Of a stretch of 64,000 nucleotides of DNA, positions 42,507 to 51,367 are shown in pieces (positions within the stretch are counted from its first letter, which is position 1; each line of letters starts with the position of its first letter). The notes beneath the pieces are model-generated. The model saw only the letters and a program-made list of their open reading frames with translations. It searched no databases and was not told the origin of the DNA. This DNA is from Chlamydia ibidis 10-1398/6 (GTDB lineage: Bacteria > Chlamydiota > Chlamydiia > Chlamydiales > Chlamydiaceae). The position numbers and the translations under genes are program-made. Where the stretch lies: positions 248,001-312,000 of the forward strand of contig NZ_APJW01000002.1 of NCBI RefSeq assembly GCF_000454725.1, in the 5' to 3' direction.

Positions 42507-42925
42507 GGGGGTGTATAGGTTTCGACTTGGAAATGAAGTGTTAATTGCATGCGGAGGACGTTGGCTGGCCTCCTAAAAAGCCGACAAAACAATAAATGCC
42601 GAACCTAAGGCTGAATGCGAAATTATCAGCTTTGCTGACCTCACTGAGGAAAGAATTGCTGCTTAATGAGCAAAAGTTGTTGCCTAAATTTTAGGTAGCC
42701 CGGCGCCCATGGATTCCACCAGAGATCTGTGGTGCGCTGTCATCGATCTGGTTGGAATTTGTTTCCTCTAATTCTCAAGGAAATTTGTTCGAGACTTTTG
42801 AGAGTCGTTGACTACTATAGACGTTCTTAGCTGAGGTAGTTCAATGTACTATTTACTAAGGACTAAGCATGTAGATATTTGCAGGGAGTTTGCTAAGGAC
42901 GAGAGTTCGAGTCTCTCCACCTCCA
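42507..42925 (+). ncRNA. ssrA: tmRNA (SsrA), one-piece
   Basis: Rescues stalled ribosomes with SmpB and tags their products. The tRNA-like ends pair: GGGGGTG (42507-42513) with CACCTCC (42918-42924, one G-T pair), discriminator A, CCA not encoded. The 5' TATAGGTTTCGAC signature and the T-arm GAGAG-TTCGAGT-CTCTC (42901-42917) are present. The tag frame runs 42598-42666 and encodes 22 residues, beginning AEPKAECEII and ending RIAA before TAA. The AEPKAECEII opening is typical of chlamydial tags. Confidence 0.97.
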
Positions 42926-43607
42926 ATCTTTTAACCCAAAAAATTTCCCACGTTTTTGCGTAGAGGGCCTATAACCCTCCTCTCCGCTTGCAGTAGGTTC
43001 ACCTCGGTTATTTCGATAAGCTTTTTCTAGCGAGAGCTGTTTAAACAATAAGACCACAATATTAATAAGATAGCCTGCGCACGACTGGTTCTCAATCCTC
43101 GAATCTGAGGACATTTCAAATAACTCTTACTGTTTTGTAACAAATCTCTGATAATCTTCACCCCGGTTTATCTAAAGAGCTTCGGCATCCTTTAAATTTT
43201 GCCTTTCAGGAATACAGCGAGGCTCTATCTTATCCGCATTACTCACAATAATACCTAAACTTATCTGAACACAAACTCAAGTTTACAAAAGCATAGGATT
43301 ACAGACATCTGATGAACACGAGTAAACGCGAATCAAGTTATTCTCATTCAACCTTTTATGCAGAGGGCATACCTAAACGATTTGATAAATGAGCAAACAT
43401 AGAATTATTTCAACACTCTAATTGTTTCATTAAATTGATGACAATATTTAATAAAACTAAAACACAATAAAGTTAAACAAATAGAATAGATATTTTTTAA
43501 ATTTGAAACAAAAACAATCTTAATTGTGAATGAGCTATGTGGAAGAAATTCGAACTTATGATAAACTATCCGGAGGTTAATATCCTTGTCTCTAGAGCAG
43601 TTAGATT
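42926..43607. other. 682-base gene-poor region after the tmRNA
   Basis: No credible coding frame, no tRNA and no strong terminator. The minus-strand frame at 42893-43114 reads into the antisense of the tmRNA T-arm and is an artefact. A strong GGAGG (43572-43576) stands near the right end, 31 bases before the ATG of the next gene. Confidence 0.5.
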
Positions 43608-44129
43608 ATGAGCATTACATCTTTATCTTTTCTATTAGTAAACCATCAACATGATGGCCAAGGTTTCCCCTGTTCTAAAGCCGATCATTCATGTGTTGTA
43701 ATCAATCCTTTGTATCGTTCTTGTACTGAAATATTTCTAAGCTTTATCCCCATTGCGAGTGCTTTCACGGGTGTTTGGGCTCTATCGGCCATTTCAAAAC
43801 TAGAGCATTCATTTTTAATTATTGCGGGGAACCTTAGTCCTGTATGCCCTTTAAATCCTTGTTTAGATATTAGTAGAGCTCTTCCAAAAATTAAAACAGA
43901 TGCCATTTTGGAGATACTTGGTATTAAGGCGCTATATTATCTATTGAGACTAATAATCAGGATCGCTCAGTCCCTATTCTGTTTTTTAAAAAGACAAGAG
44001 AATGAAAAATACTATTCCTCACCAATCGTCCATCAGCCCAAGGTTAACACAAATAATATCAACTGTAATCTTACCTATGCCAACCCCTTGCCTGACTCCT
44101 TTACCAGCTTAATCGATCTCAACTCTTAA
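43608..44129 (+). CDS. Hypothetical membrane-associated protein (CT018-like position)
   Basis: 173-residue protein of unknown function. Hydrophobic stretches are at about 42-62 and 103-127, with a Cys- and Pro-containing segment between (PVCPLNPC) and an Asn/Thr-rich polar C-terminus. The long spacing of the hydrophobic segments is not the classic bilobed Inc motif. The ATG at 43608 lacks a nearby Shine-Dalgarno site. A GGAGG 31 bases upstream instead precedes a TTG in another frame, so the start could be wrong or the 5' end altered. It lies alone, convergent with phoH (20 bases apart). Confidence 0.6.
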   Translation: MSITSLSFLLVNHQHDGQGFPCSKADHSCVVINPLYRSCTEIFLSFIPIASAFTGVWALSAISKLEHSFLIIAGNLSPVCPLNPCLDISRALPKIKTDAILEILGIKALYYLLRLIIRIAQSLFCFLKRQENEKYYSSPIVHQPKVNTNNINCNLTYANPLPDSFTSLIDLNS

Positions 44130-44149
44130 ATGAAATATCGTATCAGAGT

Positions 44150-45445
44150 TTAGAGAATCGTTGCAGCTGCAGCTGCGAGTTCAGAACGTTCAGTACGCTT
44201 CATAAATACATGACCATACAATGCAAGGTGATGGAATTTTCCAACTAAATAAGTGAGACCATTGGAATTTTCATCAAAATAAAGACTATCAATTTGTGTA
44301 GGATCTCCAGTCAAAACTATTTTAGTCCCTTTACCAGCTCGAGAAATGATTGTTTTAATTTCGTGAGGAGTTAAATTCTGAGCCTCATCAATAATCATAA
44401 ACACATTAGGTAAAGATCTGCCACGGATATAGGTAAGAGCTTCCATTTCCAATTTTTTAGCATCAAGCAAAGACTGCAGGGCGTCGGAGAAATCTCCCAT
44501 ACCATTAACGCTAAATAGAAACTCTAAATTATCATGAATTGGTTGCATCCAATGTAAAAGCTTTTCTTCCTTAACTCCCGGTAAAAATCCAATGTCCTTA
44601 CCCATAGGAACGATAGGACGACTTACCAATAATTTATTATAATCTCCTCTATCGAACACCTGGTACATAGCAGAAGCCAAAGCTAAAATAGTTTTTCCTG
44701 AGCCAGCCTGTCCCATGAGTGATACCAGCTTAACATCATCTCTAAGCAACAAATCTAAAGCACATTTTTGTTCTATGTTTAAAGGTTTTACCCCCCAAAT
44801 TTTATCTGGGAGAGCTTTAAGAGGTATCACTTTCTTTTCTTTCATGTGATAACGTCCTAGCGCGAAATGGCTATCTCCTGCTTTTAGAAAGAAATACTCA
44901 TTTGGAGCAGGCGTAATTTCTAAAGGTAGTTTTAAATGACCATTCGTATAAAAATACTCTATATCAGCCTCTGCGACATTGATTTCGCGATACCCTTTAT
45001 ATAAAGATCGAAATGAAAAACGCTTATTTTCATAATCTCTCGCTTCGATTCCCAAAGCTTCTGCTCTTACTCTACGTCCTAAACTTTTAGTAACAAAAAT
45101 CATGGGTTCGCGTTGCGCTATCACTTGTAATAATTCTAAAGTCAAAAGCTTCCTATTTTTTTCGTCTCCGGATAAGTTAGCAATTGAAGATACTTCTATT
45201 CGCAATTCGCTACCATTAGGAAGAGCAATACCCTCAACAACATGAGTTTTCGAACCTTCTATCAATAATCGGATATTACTTAACGCTCTAGAAGCGTTTT
45301 TAGCTGATTCATCTCGAAATTTTGCAAAAGTTTCTAGCTCTTCAATCACAGTGAATGGAATGATAATTCGTGTGTTTTCAAATGAAGACAATGCTTCAGG
45401 ATCATATATAAATACACTTGTATCAACAACCATTGTCTTCTTCAT
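44150..45445 (-). CDS. phoH: PIN-PhoH fusion protein (YlaK-like)
   Basis: Cytoplasmic 431-residue protein with an N-terminal PIN domain (VVDTSVFIYDPEALSSF, with the acidic DTS and further Asp/Glu residues to about 130) and a C-terminal PhoH ATPase (Walker A GQAGSGKTILALA, Walker B VFMIIDEAQNLTPHEI, TGDPTQID). Such fusions are predicted RNA helicase/nuclease proteins in RNA metabolism. The ATG at 45443-45445 is preferred: the Shine-Dalgarno AAGGAGG lies 12 bases before it, whereas the longer in-frame ATG at 45469 lies upstream of that site. Counterpart of CT015 (recalled). Confidence 0.92.
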   Translation of the reverse strand: MKKTMVVDTSVFIYDPEALSSFENTRIIIPFTVIEELETFAKFRDESAKNASRALSNIRLLIEGSKTHVVEGIALPNGSELRIEVSSIANLSGDEKNRKLLTLELLQVIAQREPMIFVTKSLGRRVRAEALGIEARDYENKRFSFRSLYKGYREINVAEADIEYFYTNGHLKLPLEITPAPNEYFFLKAGDSHFALGRYHMKEKKVIPLKALPDKIWGVKPLNIEQKCALDLLLRDDVKLVSLMGQAGSGKTILALASAMYQVFDRGDYNKLLVSRPIVPMGKDIGFLPGVKEEKLLHWMQPIHDNLEFLFSVNGMGDFSDALQSLLDAKKLEMEALTYIRGRSLPNVFMIIDEAQNLTPHEIKTIISRAGKGTKIVLTGDPTQIDSLYFDENSNGLTYLVGKFHHLALYGHVFMKRTERSELAAAAATIL

Positions 45446-46104
45446 GCTATTGCTCTGCCTCCTTGGCATATGAGTTACTGTCTCTAAAAATATTTTTTCT
45501 TTATCTATCTATTTTGGGATCATAACTTTGGCGTTTTCATAACTTTCTCTAAAGCGCATTTGATCTCGGGAAAACCCATAAGATTAGATGACATCTTTTA
45601 TGATTTTTGAAAATACGAATGAGTGAGAATTTAGCAAGAATCAAAGAAATATGTTATGTGAACTAAGAAAGATTTTCTTCCATAATGCATTTGTAAACAG
45701 GTGCTAAAACTTAAAAAAAAATAAGAATTTAAAATTTTAGATAACAAAAAAAGATGCCATACTCTTACGCTGACAAAGAGGGTCTCTGCCTTTAAGAAAG
45801 TAGTTAAGCGATTTCAACTTCTATATTTGGTTGTATTTTACAGAATATGTGGTATTACTAACTTCTTTTATATAGTGATTTTTTGTATAGTCAGCATGCT
45901 TGATCCCTTAATTAAAAAATCGTATCTTGTGTCATTACAAATAGTTCCTTATCGAAGGGAAAGGTATTAAAGTATTAGTTAAAAATCGAAAGCTATAGAG
46001 ACTCTGAACAGGGTCTCGAAAAATAACTCAGCATGCATGTTCTTCGAAATAGGACGATGTTTTTATGGAGCCATAGATAACTTCTACATTTTGCAGGTTT
46101 ATCT
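45446..46104. other. About 660-base divergent region between phoH and the SWIM-type gene
   Basis: No long coding frame. Visible elements are the phoH ribosome site at its left edge, a direct repeat of TCAGCATGC (about 45891 and 46028), several poly-A/T tracts, and at the right end the left arm of an 11-bp inverted repeat (46070-46080). A small RNA or long 5' leaders are possible but not shown. Confidence 0.45.
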
Positions 46105-46109
46105 ATGGC
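46070..46109 (+). promoter_or_regulatory. Perfect 11-bp inverted repeat in the leader of the SWIM-type gene
   Basis: GCCATAGATAA (46070-46080) pairs with TTATCTATGGC (46099-46109) across an 18-base loop. The right arm contains the ATG (46105-46107) of a 26-codon frame that runs into the following gene. It could be an RNA structure controlling translation or a protein-binding site. Confidence 0.55.
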
Positions 46110-46185
46110 ATTGAATCAGGTCTTTGATCTTGAAAGTGCTAATTGGACTGAGATTGATGTCGGAATTCTGGAGGTTGTATTATGA
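46105..46185 (+). CDS. Possible 26-residue leader ORF overlapping the next start
   Basis: The ATG at 46105 opens 26 codons (starting MALNQVFDLESANW, ending VGILEVVL) and a TGA at 46183-46185 that overlaps the ATG of the next gene as ATGA. Its own start lies in the arm of an 11-bp hairpin. No good Shine-Dalgarno site precedes it. The downstream gene's GGAGG lies inside this frame, so coupling is plausible. It could equally be a chance frame; only conservation would decide. Confidence 0.3.
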   Translation: MALNQVFDLESANWTEIDVGILEVVL

Positions 46186-46919
46186 AAGTAAAAATTAATG
46201 ATCAATTAATTTGTATTCCTCCCTTTATCTCAGCACGTTGGAATCAGATAGCTTTTATCGAATCGGAAGAGGAAGAAACCAAAGGATTAGCTACTCTAAA
46301 GCTTCATTTAGTTAGTGGGAAAACTACAGTTATTCCTAACTTAGATCAATCAATCATTGATATAGCTTTCCACGAACACTTACGACACCTTGAGACTTCT
46401 CAAACACTCAAAGACGACATGCCTCGTGATGATGATAAGGTAGGTACGTTAGTAAATATTATCCAACAGATATCTAAAAATGCTGATATAACACTATTTT
46501 CTCCCAAGCATTTAGCTTCTCCTTTGTTTTCTGGAAGCAATCCCATCGAAATGATTTTACAACATGCACCCGAACATAAAGATCATCCCGATGCTCCCGC
46601 AGATGTATTAGAGAAAATGGCAGCAATCATACGTACCTTAACAGGGAATAACCCAATACTTCTTCCGAAACCCGAGCCGCATTGTAATTGCATTCATTGT
46701 CAAATTGGTAAAGTAATACTGGAAGAAGAAAATATGACGGTGACTGATCAAGATCTCTCCTTTCGTACATGGGACATTGTTCAAACAGGAGACAAATTAT
46801 ATGTAGTATCTAATCCTTTAGATCCTCAAGAACAGTTCAGTGTATATCTAGGTTCGCCTATAGGTTGCACGTGTGGTGAGATGCACTGTGAGCATGTTAA
46901 AGCAGTCCTGTATACTTAA
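46182..46919 (+). CDS. SWIM-type zinc-binding hypothetical protein (CT016-like)
   Basis: 245-residue protein, usually annotated hypothetical. The last 17 residues read C229-x-C231-x4-C236-x-H238 followed by VKAVLY, close to the SWIM zinc-finger pattern CxCx(n)CxH with its hydrophobic helix. SWIM domains bind DNA or protein partners, often with SNF2 helicases. A second cluster, C168-x-C170-x2-C173 (HCNCIHC), may bind metal too. The N-terminal region is acidic and His-rich in parts (FHEHLRHLE, HAPEHKDHPDAP). No signal or membrane segment, so probably cytoplasmic. The ATG at 46182 has GGAGG eight bases before it. Confidence 0.8.
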   Translation: MKVKINDQLICIPPFISARWNQIAFIESEEEETKGLATLKLHLVSGKTTVIPNLDQSIIDIAFHEHLRHLETSQTLKDDMPRDDDKVGTLVNIIQQISKNADITLFSPKHLASPLFSGSNPIEMILQHAPEHKDHPDAPADVLEKMAAIIRTLTGNNPILLPKPEPHCNCIHCQIGKVILEEENMTVTDQDLSFRTWDIVQTGDKLYVVSNPLDPQEQFSVYLGSPIGCTCGEMHCEHVKAVLYT

Positions 46920-47056
46920 GGAAAATACTTATGACCTGGTATTAAGGTTATCTCTTAAGAGCAAATTGAGACTGTTTCAAATCCCATATCACTTTATTTC
47001 TCATTCTTGGAAATGGAAAATTTCTTGAATTAACTTATGCTCTTATTTTAAGAGAA

Positions 47057-47084
47057 TTGACTTTTTCACTTACGTTAATATAAT
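47057..47084 (+). promoter_or_regulatory. Near-consensus promoter of the SH3b-protein gene
   Basis: TTGACT (47057-47062), 16-base spacer, perfect TATAAT (47079-47084). The gene starts at 47172, giving a leader of about 80 bases. One of the best main-sigma-factor promoters in the window. Confidence 0.75.
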
Positions 47085-47171
47085 CCTCTTTTCTAGGGTT
47101 GTCTCCCTTAGAGGATTGCTGGGCATTTGTGTGACAGTTATTCTAATGTCAATATATTGTAGGAGTAAGGC

Positions 47172-48389
47172 ATGCGAACCTTATCGATTTTTGTGCTTTT
47201 GTTTGCTTTAGGAATGGGAGTGAGCTCGTCTTTTGTACATGCTGCTGATACACTTCCTGGGAAATCATCTGTCCACCAGACGGACAATGCCTTTTCTCCT
47301 TTCACAGGCGAGATCAAAGGAAATAGAGTTCGCTTACGTTTGGCCCCGCATACCGATAGCTCTGTGATCAAAGAGCTTTCTAAAGGAGATTACGTGGCCG
47401 TCTTGGGAGAAAATAAAGATTATTACATTGTCTCTGCTCCTGAAGGCATCAAAGGATATATCTTTCGCACTTTCGTCTTAGACAATGTGATAGAGGGTGA
47501 ACAAGTGAATGTTCGTCTAGAACCTTCAACTTCTGCCCCAGTCTTGGTGCGATTGTCTCGGGGAACCAAAGTACAACCCACAGATGCTTCCTTACAAGGT
47601 AAGTGGCTAGAGATCCACTTACCTAAAGAGTGCGTGTTTTACGTTGCTAAATCTTTCGTATCCTCTAAAGGTCCGATAGATTTGTATAAACGCTGGGAAG
47701 GGCAAAAAAAAATTGCTGTAGACCTCTTAAATTCTGCAGTACAGTTTGCACAAGTGGAGTTGAAAAAAGATTTAGAAAGTATCGATCTGGAATCTATCTA
47801 CAAAAAGATTAATCAGGTACAAACCGACGAGTTCCGTGACGTTCCTGGTCTACAGTCTTTAATCCAAAAAGCCCTAGAAGACATCCAAGATGCCTATCTT
47901 ACTAAATCTCTAGCAAAAGACAAGGCAACTACGACAACGGTTGAAGTGAATTCTACTGTCGATTCCTCTTCTCTCCCTGCTAAAGGTTCCCTACTTTCGA
48001 AACATATACGAAAACAAGCTGTTATCAAATCTTCCCCTATGGTCCAAGGAAGACAAGCTATCGAGTATTCTCTTTTTAAAATATGGGCTAGCATGCAACC
48101 AGAGGAATATGCTCATACTTTGACACAAGAGGCTTTCTATCAAGAAGAACAGAAAAAAAAGCAGCTTTTGGTTGGAGAACTCGAAATATATCCTCACGTT
48201 GTTAAAAACAACCCTGGGGACTTCCTCCTAAAAAATAAAGAAAACACCGTTGCCTTTGTTTATGCGACCCAAATCGATTTAGAAAAATGGGTAGGGAAAC
48301 GTGTTTCGGTAGAATGCTTGCCACGGCCAAATAATCATTTCGCGTTCCCAGCTTATTATGTTTGTAGCATCAAAGAATCCGCATCGTAA
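47172..48389 (+). CDS. Exported protein with two bacterial SH3 (SH3b) domains (CT017-like)
   Basis: 405 residues. Signal peptide about 1-25 (LSIFVLLFALGMGVSSSFVHAA). Two tandem SH3b modules follow: about 45-100 (NRVRLRLAPHTDSSVIKELSKGD, then GYIFRTFV) and about 108-165 (EQVNVRLEPSTSAPVLVRLSRGT, then FYVAKSFV). SH3b domains commonly bind cell-wall peptides or membrane proteins. The C-terminal 240 residues are helical and charged, with no recognised domain and no NlpC/P60 Cys-His motif, so it is not an obvious hydrolase. The ATG at 47172 follows TAGGAG. Probably periplasmic. A hairpin terminator follows. Confidence 0.85.
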   Translation: MRTLSIFVLLFALGMGVSSSFVHAADTLPGKSSVHQTDNAFSPFTGEIKGNRVRLRLAPHTDSSVIKELSKGDYVAVLGENKDYYIVSAPEGIKGYIFRTFVLDNVIEGEQVNVRLEPSTSAPVLVRLSRGTKVQPTDASLQGKWLEIHLPKECVFYVAKSFVSSKGPIDLYKRWEGQKKIAVDLLNSAVQFAQVELKKDLESIDLESIYKKINQVQTDEFRDVPGLQSLIQKALEDIQDAYLTKSLAKDKATTTTVEVNSTVDSSSLPAKGSLLSKHIRKQAVIKSSPMVQGRQAIEYSLFKIWASMQPEEYAHTLTQEAFYQEEQKKKQLLVGELEIYPHVVKNNPGDFLLKNKENTVAFVYATQIDLEKWVGKRVSVECLPRPNNHFAFPAYYVCSIKESAS

Positions 48390-48429
48390 ACACTGCTCTA
48401 AACTACTTTATATGTCGCAATAGCAAACA

Positions 48430-48460
48430 AAACAAGGGACTAAGATGTCCCTTGTTTGTT
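48430..48460. terminator. Terminator between the SH3b gene and cydB
   Basis: The 10-bp stem AACAAGGGAC (48431-48440) with GTCCCTTGTT (48447-48456) has a 6-base loop and a T-rich run on the plus strand (TTTGTTAG). The A-rich left flank also provides U residues for the convergent cydB transcript. Confidence 0.8.
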
Positions 48461-48468
48461 AGTCATTA

Positions 48469-49524
48469 TTAGTAAATGGATGGAAAATCCGTTTTTCCTC
48501 GAAATACTCGATATACATAAATGCTGTATCCAATAATCAAAGGTAACCCTAAAATTACGATTACAAATAGAGTTTGCAAAGTTTTATTACTCGCTGCCGC
48601 GTTTGTAAGGGTATAGCTATATTGTTGATCAATCGTTGAAAGCAAAATATTGGGGAATACTAAGACTATCGAGGAAACAATCAACAGTAATAAACTACAC
48701 GATGAACATAGAAAAGCAAGTAAGAAGCGTTGCTTTTTTACAGCAAGTTTTATAAGTAAGCAATCCCCCAATGTGAGAATCATTAACGCAAAAAGAACAG
48801 GATACGCCGGCAAACCAGAGAAATTACCTAAAGCAAAGCAGGAACCATATACTTGGGGAATCATAGTCACAGTGGCGACGACTAAGGAGAGATAGATTAT
48901 ACAAAATGCTGCCAATACTTTAGAAAAGCATTTAGCTAACCTGGCATGCAAATCTCCAGAAATTTTCAACATCATGAAAGTACTTCCATGCAACGAAAAA
49001 GCACTAATTACAAGTGCTCCGCATAAAGCGGCATAGGGACGAGAAAATAATTCCCAAGACAACGATGCATAAGGAGTTTCAGGAGATAAAGGCAAACCTA
49101 AAATCATGTTACCGACTAAAGACCCTAAGAAAAATCCTATAGCCATTCCAGATATAGCGAATGCAGCATCCCAAAAATTACGCCATTTTTTAGATTCAAC
49201 TTTACTACGAAATTCTAACGCACAGCCTCTACAAATATATAGGAAAACTAAACACCATATAGGCATATAAAAGATAGATAGCAAAGCTCCATATGCTGAT
49301 GGAAACCCAGCAAATAACCCTCCAAAAATAATGATAAGCCAAACTTCATTCCCATCCCAAATAGGTCCTATGGAATTTAAAAATAAGCGACGATCCTTAT
49401 CGCTTTTTGCGATATAATAAATCGAACTTAGTCCCAGATCAAATCCATCACCTAGAGAATAAGCAAATACGGAAACGCCCAAAATAGCATACCAAATTAC
49501 TGACCAAACTAAAGAAACATCCAT
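48469..49524 (-). CDS. cydB: Cytochrome bd ubiquinol/menaquinol oxidase subunit II
   Basis: Membrane subunit of the terminal oxidase that reduces O2 using quinol. 351 residues with about eight or nine hydrophobic helices. Family motifs are the N-terminal LGVSVFAYSLGDGFDLG, NSIGPIWDGNEVWLIIIFGGLFAGFPSAY and the DAAFAISGMAIGFFLG region. Located 12 bases after cydA, in one operon. ATG at 49522-49524. Confidence 0.96.
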   Translation of the reverse strand: MDVSLVWSVIWYAILGVSVFAYSLGDGFDLGLSSIYYIAKSDKDRRLFLNSIGPIWDGNEVWLIIIFGGLFAGFPSAYGALLSIFYMPIWCLVFLYICRGCALEFRSKVESKKWRNFWDAAFAISGMAIGFFLGSLVGNMILGLPLSPETPYASLSWELFSRPYAALCGALVISAFSLHGSTFMMLKISGDLHARLAKCFSKVLAAFCIIYLSLVVATVTMIPQVYGSCFALGNFSGLPAYPVLFALMILTLGDCLLIKLAVKKQRFLLAFLCSSCSLLLLIVSSIVLVFPNILLSTIDQQYSYTLTNAAASNKTLQTLFVIVILGLPLIIGYSIYVYRVFRGKTDFPSIY

Positions 49525-49536
49525 AAGCTATCCTAA

Positions 49537-50880
49537 TTATTTTTTTTCCATCTCCAAAAGATCGTTCTCATCTGGGCCTCTTTGAATTTTCTTACAAATG
49601 AGGAAGAGAAACAAACTCAGCAAACATATAAACACCACGGAAAACATTGCTAAAGATTGAATAATCTGCCTACTATGGACGATGGGAGATACCGCATCTT
49701 TGGTTTTTAATAATCCATATACTACCCAAGGCTGTCTTCCTAATTCCGCAGCACACCAACCAACTTCATTACATAGGGTAGGAATAAAAACTGAACAGGA
49801 AAGAATAAAAAGAACTATAGAACTTCTCGCCCATCGTTGCCCTTTATAAGCAAGCCAGGTAACTAGAGATAGTAAGACCATGCATCCCCATAAAGCAACC
49901 ATAAGATGATAAAGCTGAAAAACTACGGGAACATTCGGCCACTCCTCTTTGGAAAATTGATCTAAGCCGATTACGGGAGTTTGTGTGTTTCGATGAATCA
50001 AAAATGAAAGAGCTCCAGGAATAGGTAAACCAACTACACGCTCCTTTTTCATATCAACATAGCCGAACAAATATATTGGAGTACGTTCTTCTGTTTTGAA
50101 AATACCTTCAAAAGCAGCCATTTTAGCTGGCTGATTTTTTGCTACTCCACGTGCTGATACATCTGCAGACCAGAGTTGTAAAATTAAAACTATTATCCCA
50201 ATAACAGATCCTAATTTTAATCCTTGATGAGCAAAATCATAATGACGCTTTTTTCTTAAATAGAAAGCACTAACACTAATTACTAGAAATACTCCCGACA
50301 ACCATGTTCCTAAAACTACATGGATATAACGATCTATACTTGAAGAAGAGAATACAACCTTCCAAAAAGAAGTCATAGCTGGCATTAGTTGCCCATTATG
50401 CATAACCATTTCATAACCTGAAGGTGTCTGCATCCAGGAGTTAGCACATACTATCCAAAAAGCACTCATATGCGCTCCCAAAGCAACCATACATGTAGAA
50501 AAGAAATGCATTTTTTTGGAAACTTTATGACGTCCAAATAAAAGAACACCTAGAAATCCTGACTCCAAGAAAAAAGCGAAAACACCTTCACTCCCTAGTA
50601 AAGAACCAAAAATATTTCCCGTATATTCTGAAAAGCGCGACCAATTAGAACCAAAAGAAAAAATCTGCATAATTCCTGTTACAACACCTATCACAAATGT
50701 TAGGGAAAATATGCCCACCCAAAACCATGTCATTTGTTTATACACGGATTTTTTAGTGATAAGATACATTCCTTCCATAAAAACTAACATCATACTCAGT
50801 CCCATGCTCAGAGGAACAAAAAGATAATGAAAGGCTATGAATAAACCAAACTGTGTTCTAGATAGAATTGTTGCATCCAT
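49537..50880 (-). CDS. cydA: Cytochrome bd oxidase subunit I
   Basis: Haem-bearing subunit of cytochrome bd. 447 residues. His18 in the first helix (TQFGLFIAFHYLFVPLSMG) is the expected haem b595 ligand and the second conserved His is in DRYIHVVLGTWLSG. The conserved SNWSRFSEYTGNIFGSLLGSEGVFAFFLES segment is present, as is GWCAAELGRQPW near the end. The periplasmic Q-loop is short. It is the oxygen-reducing end of the chlamydial respiratory chain; the menaquinone-type genes near 62 kb would supply the quinol. Confidence 0.96.
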   Translation of the reverse strand: MDATILSRTQFGLFIAFHYLFVPLSMGLSMMLVFMEGMYLITKKSVYKQMTWFWVGIFSLTFVIGVVTGIMQIFSFGSNWSRFSEYTGNIFGSLLGSEGVFAFFLESGFLGVLLFGRHKVSKKMHFFSTCMVALGAHMSAFWIVCANSWMQTPSGYEMVMHNGQLMPAMTSFWKVVFSSSSIDRYIHVVLGTWLSGVFLVISVSAFYLRKKRHYDFAHQGLKLGSVIGIIVLILQLWSADVSARGVAKNQPAKMAAFEGIFKTEERTPIYLFGYVDMKKERVVGLPIPGALSFLIHRNTQTPVIGLDQFSKEEWPNVPVVFQLYHLMVALWGCMVLLSLVTWLAYKGQRWARSSIVLFILSCSVFIPTLCNEVGWCAAELGRQPWVVYGLLKTKDAVSPIVHSRQIIQSLAMFSVVFICLLSLFLFLICKKIQRGPDENDLLEMEKK

Positions 50881-51367
50881 ATGTGCATCCCTGATAGAGA
50901 TTCAATAATAAAGGTTATTACATCGGATTGTTAATAACAAAAATGAAGATTTCTTTACCCACCTTCTGTATTCTCGCGCCGAATCAAAGTTTCATAGTAA
51001 CTTGATAGCATGATGAGAACAAGCTCCCTACACCCTGCTCTCAAACAATGCTAATGTTCTTTTAAATCTTTTAAGCTTCTTGATTTTTTCTCCACAATAA
51101 AGTTTATAGTTTTTTGCTGCTTCCACATCTGCAGATGCTCATTCTTTGCTCTACCGTACAGAGATAACAAAGCATATAAAGAAACTAAAAGAACAATGAA
51201 AATAAATGCTTAAAGACGATTATTTGTATTTCTTGTTTCAAAATTTATAAAATGCTTTGCTCTTAACCTTTTTCTCAGTATGCTAGGGCAATACACCATC
51301 TTCGTTTAGCAAACAGCTCAATTCAGGCGTACCGTTGTTGGGTTTCGCTAGATAAACTACTAATTTT
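50881..51367. other. 487-base divergent region between cydA and cdaA
   Basis: No coding frame or RNA gene recognised. It must contain the cydAB promoter (minus) and the cdaA promoter (plus). A possible plus-strand element is TTGCTC (about 51257) with TATGCT (about 51279), but the match is weak. Confidence 0.45.

Noticed and set aside
42893-43114. Minus-strand 73-codon frame ending WRWRDSNSRP
   Set aside because: It is read from the antisense of the tmRNA T-arm and 3' end; this peptide is a well-known annotation artefact of tRNA-like antisense frames.
47894-48197. Minus-strand frames inside the SH3b gene
   Set aside because: Overlap a well-supported plus-strand gene and show no protein-like pattern.
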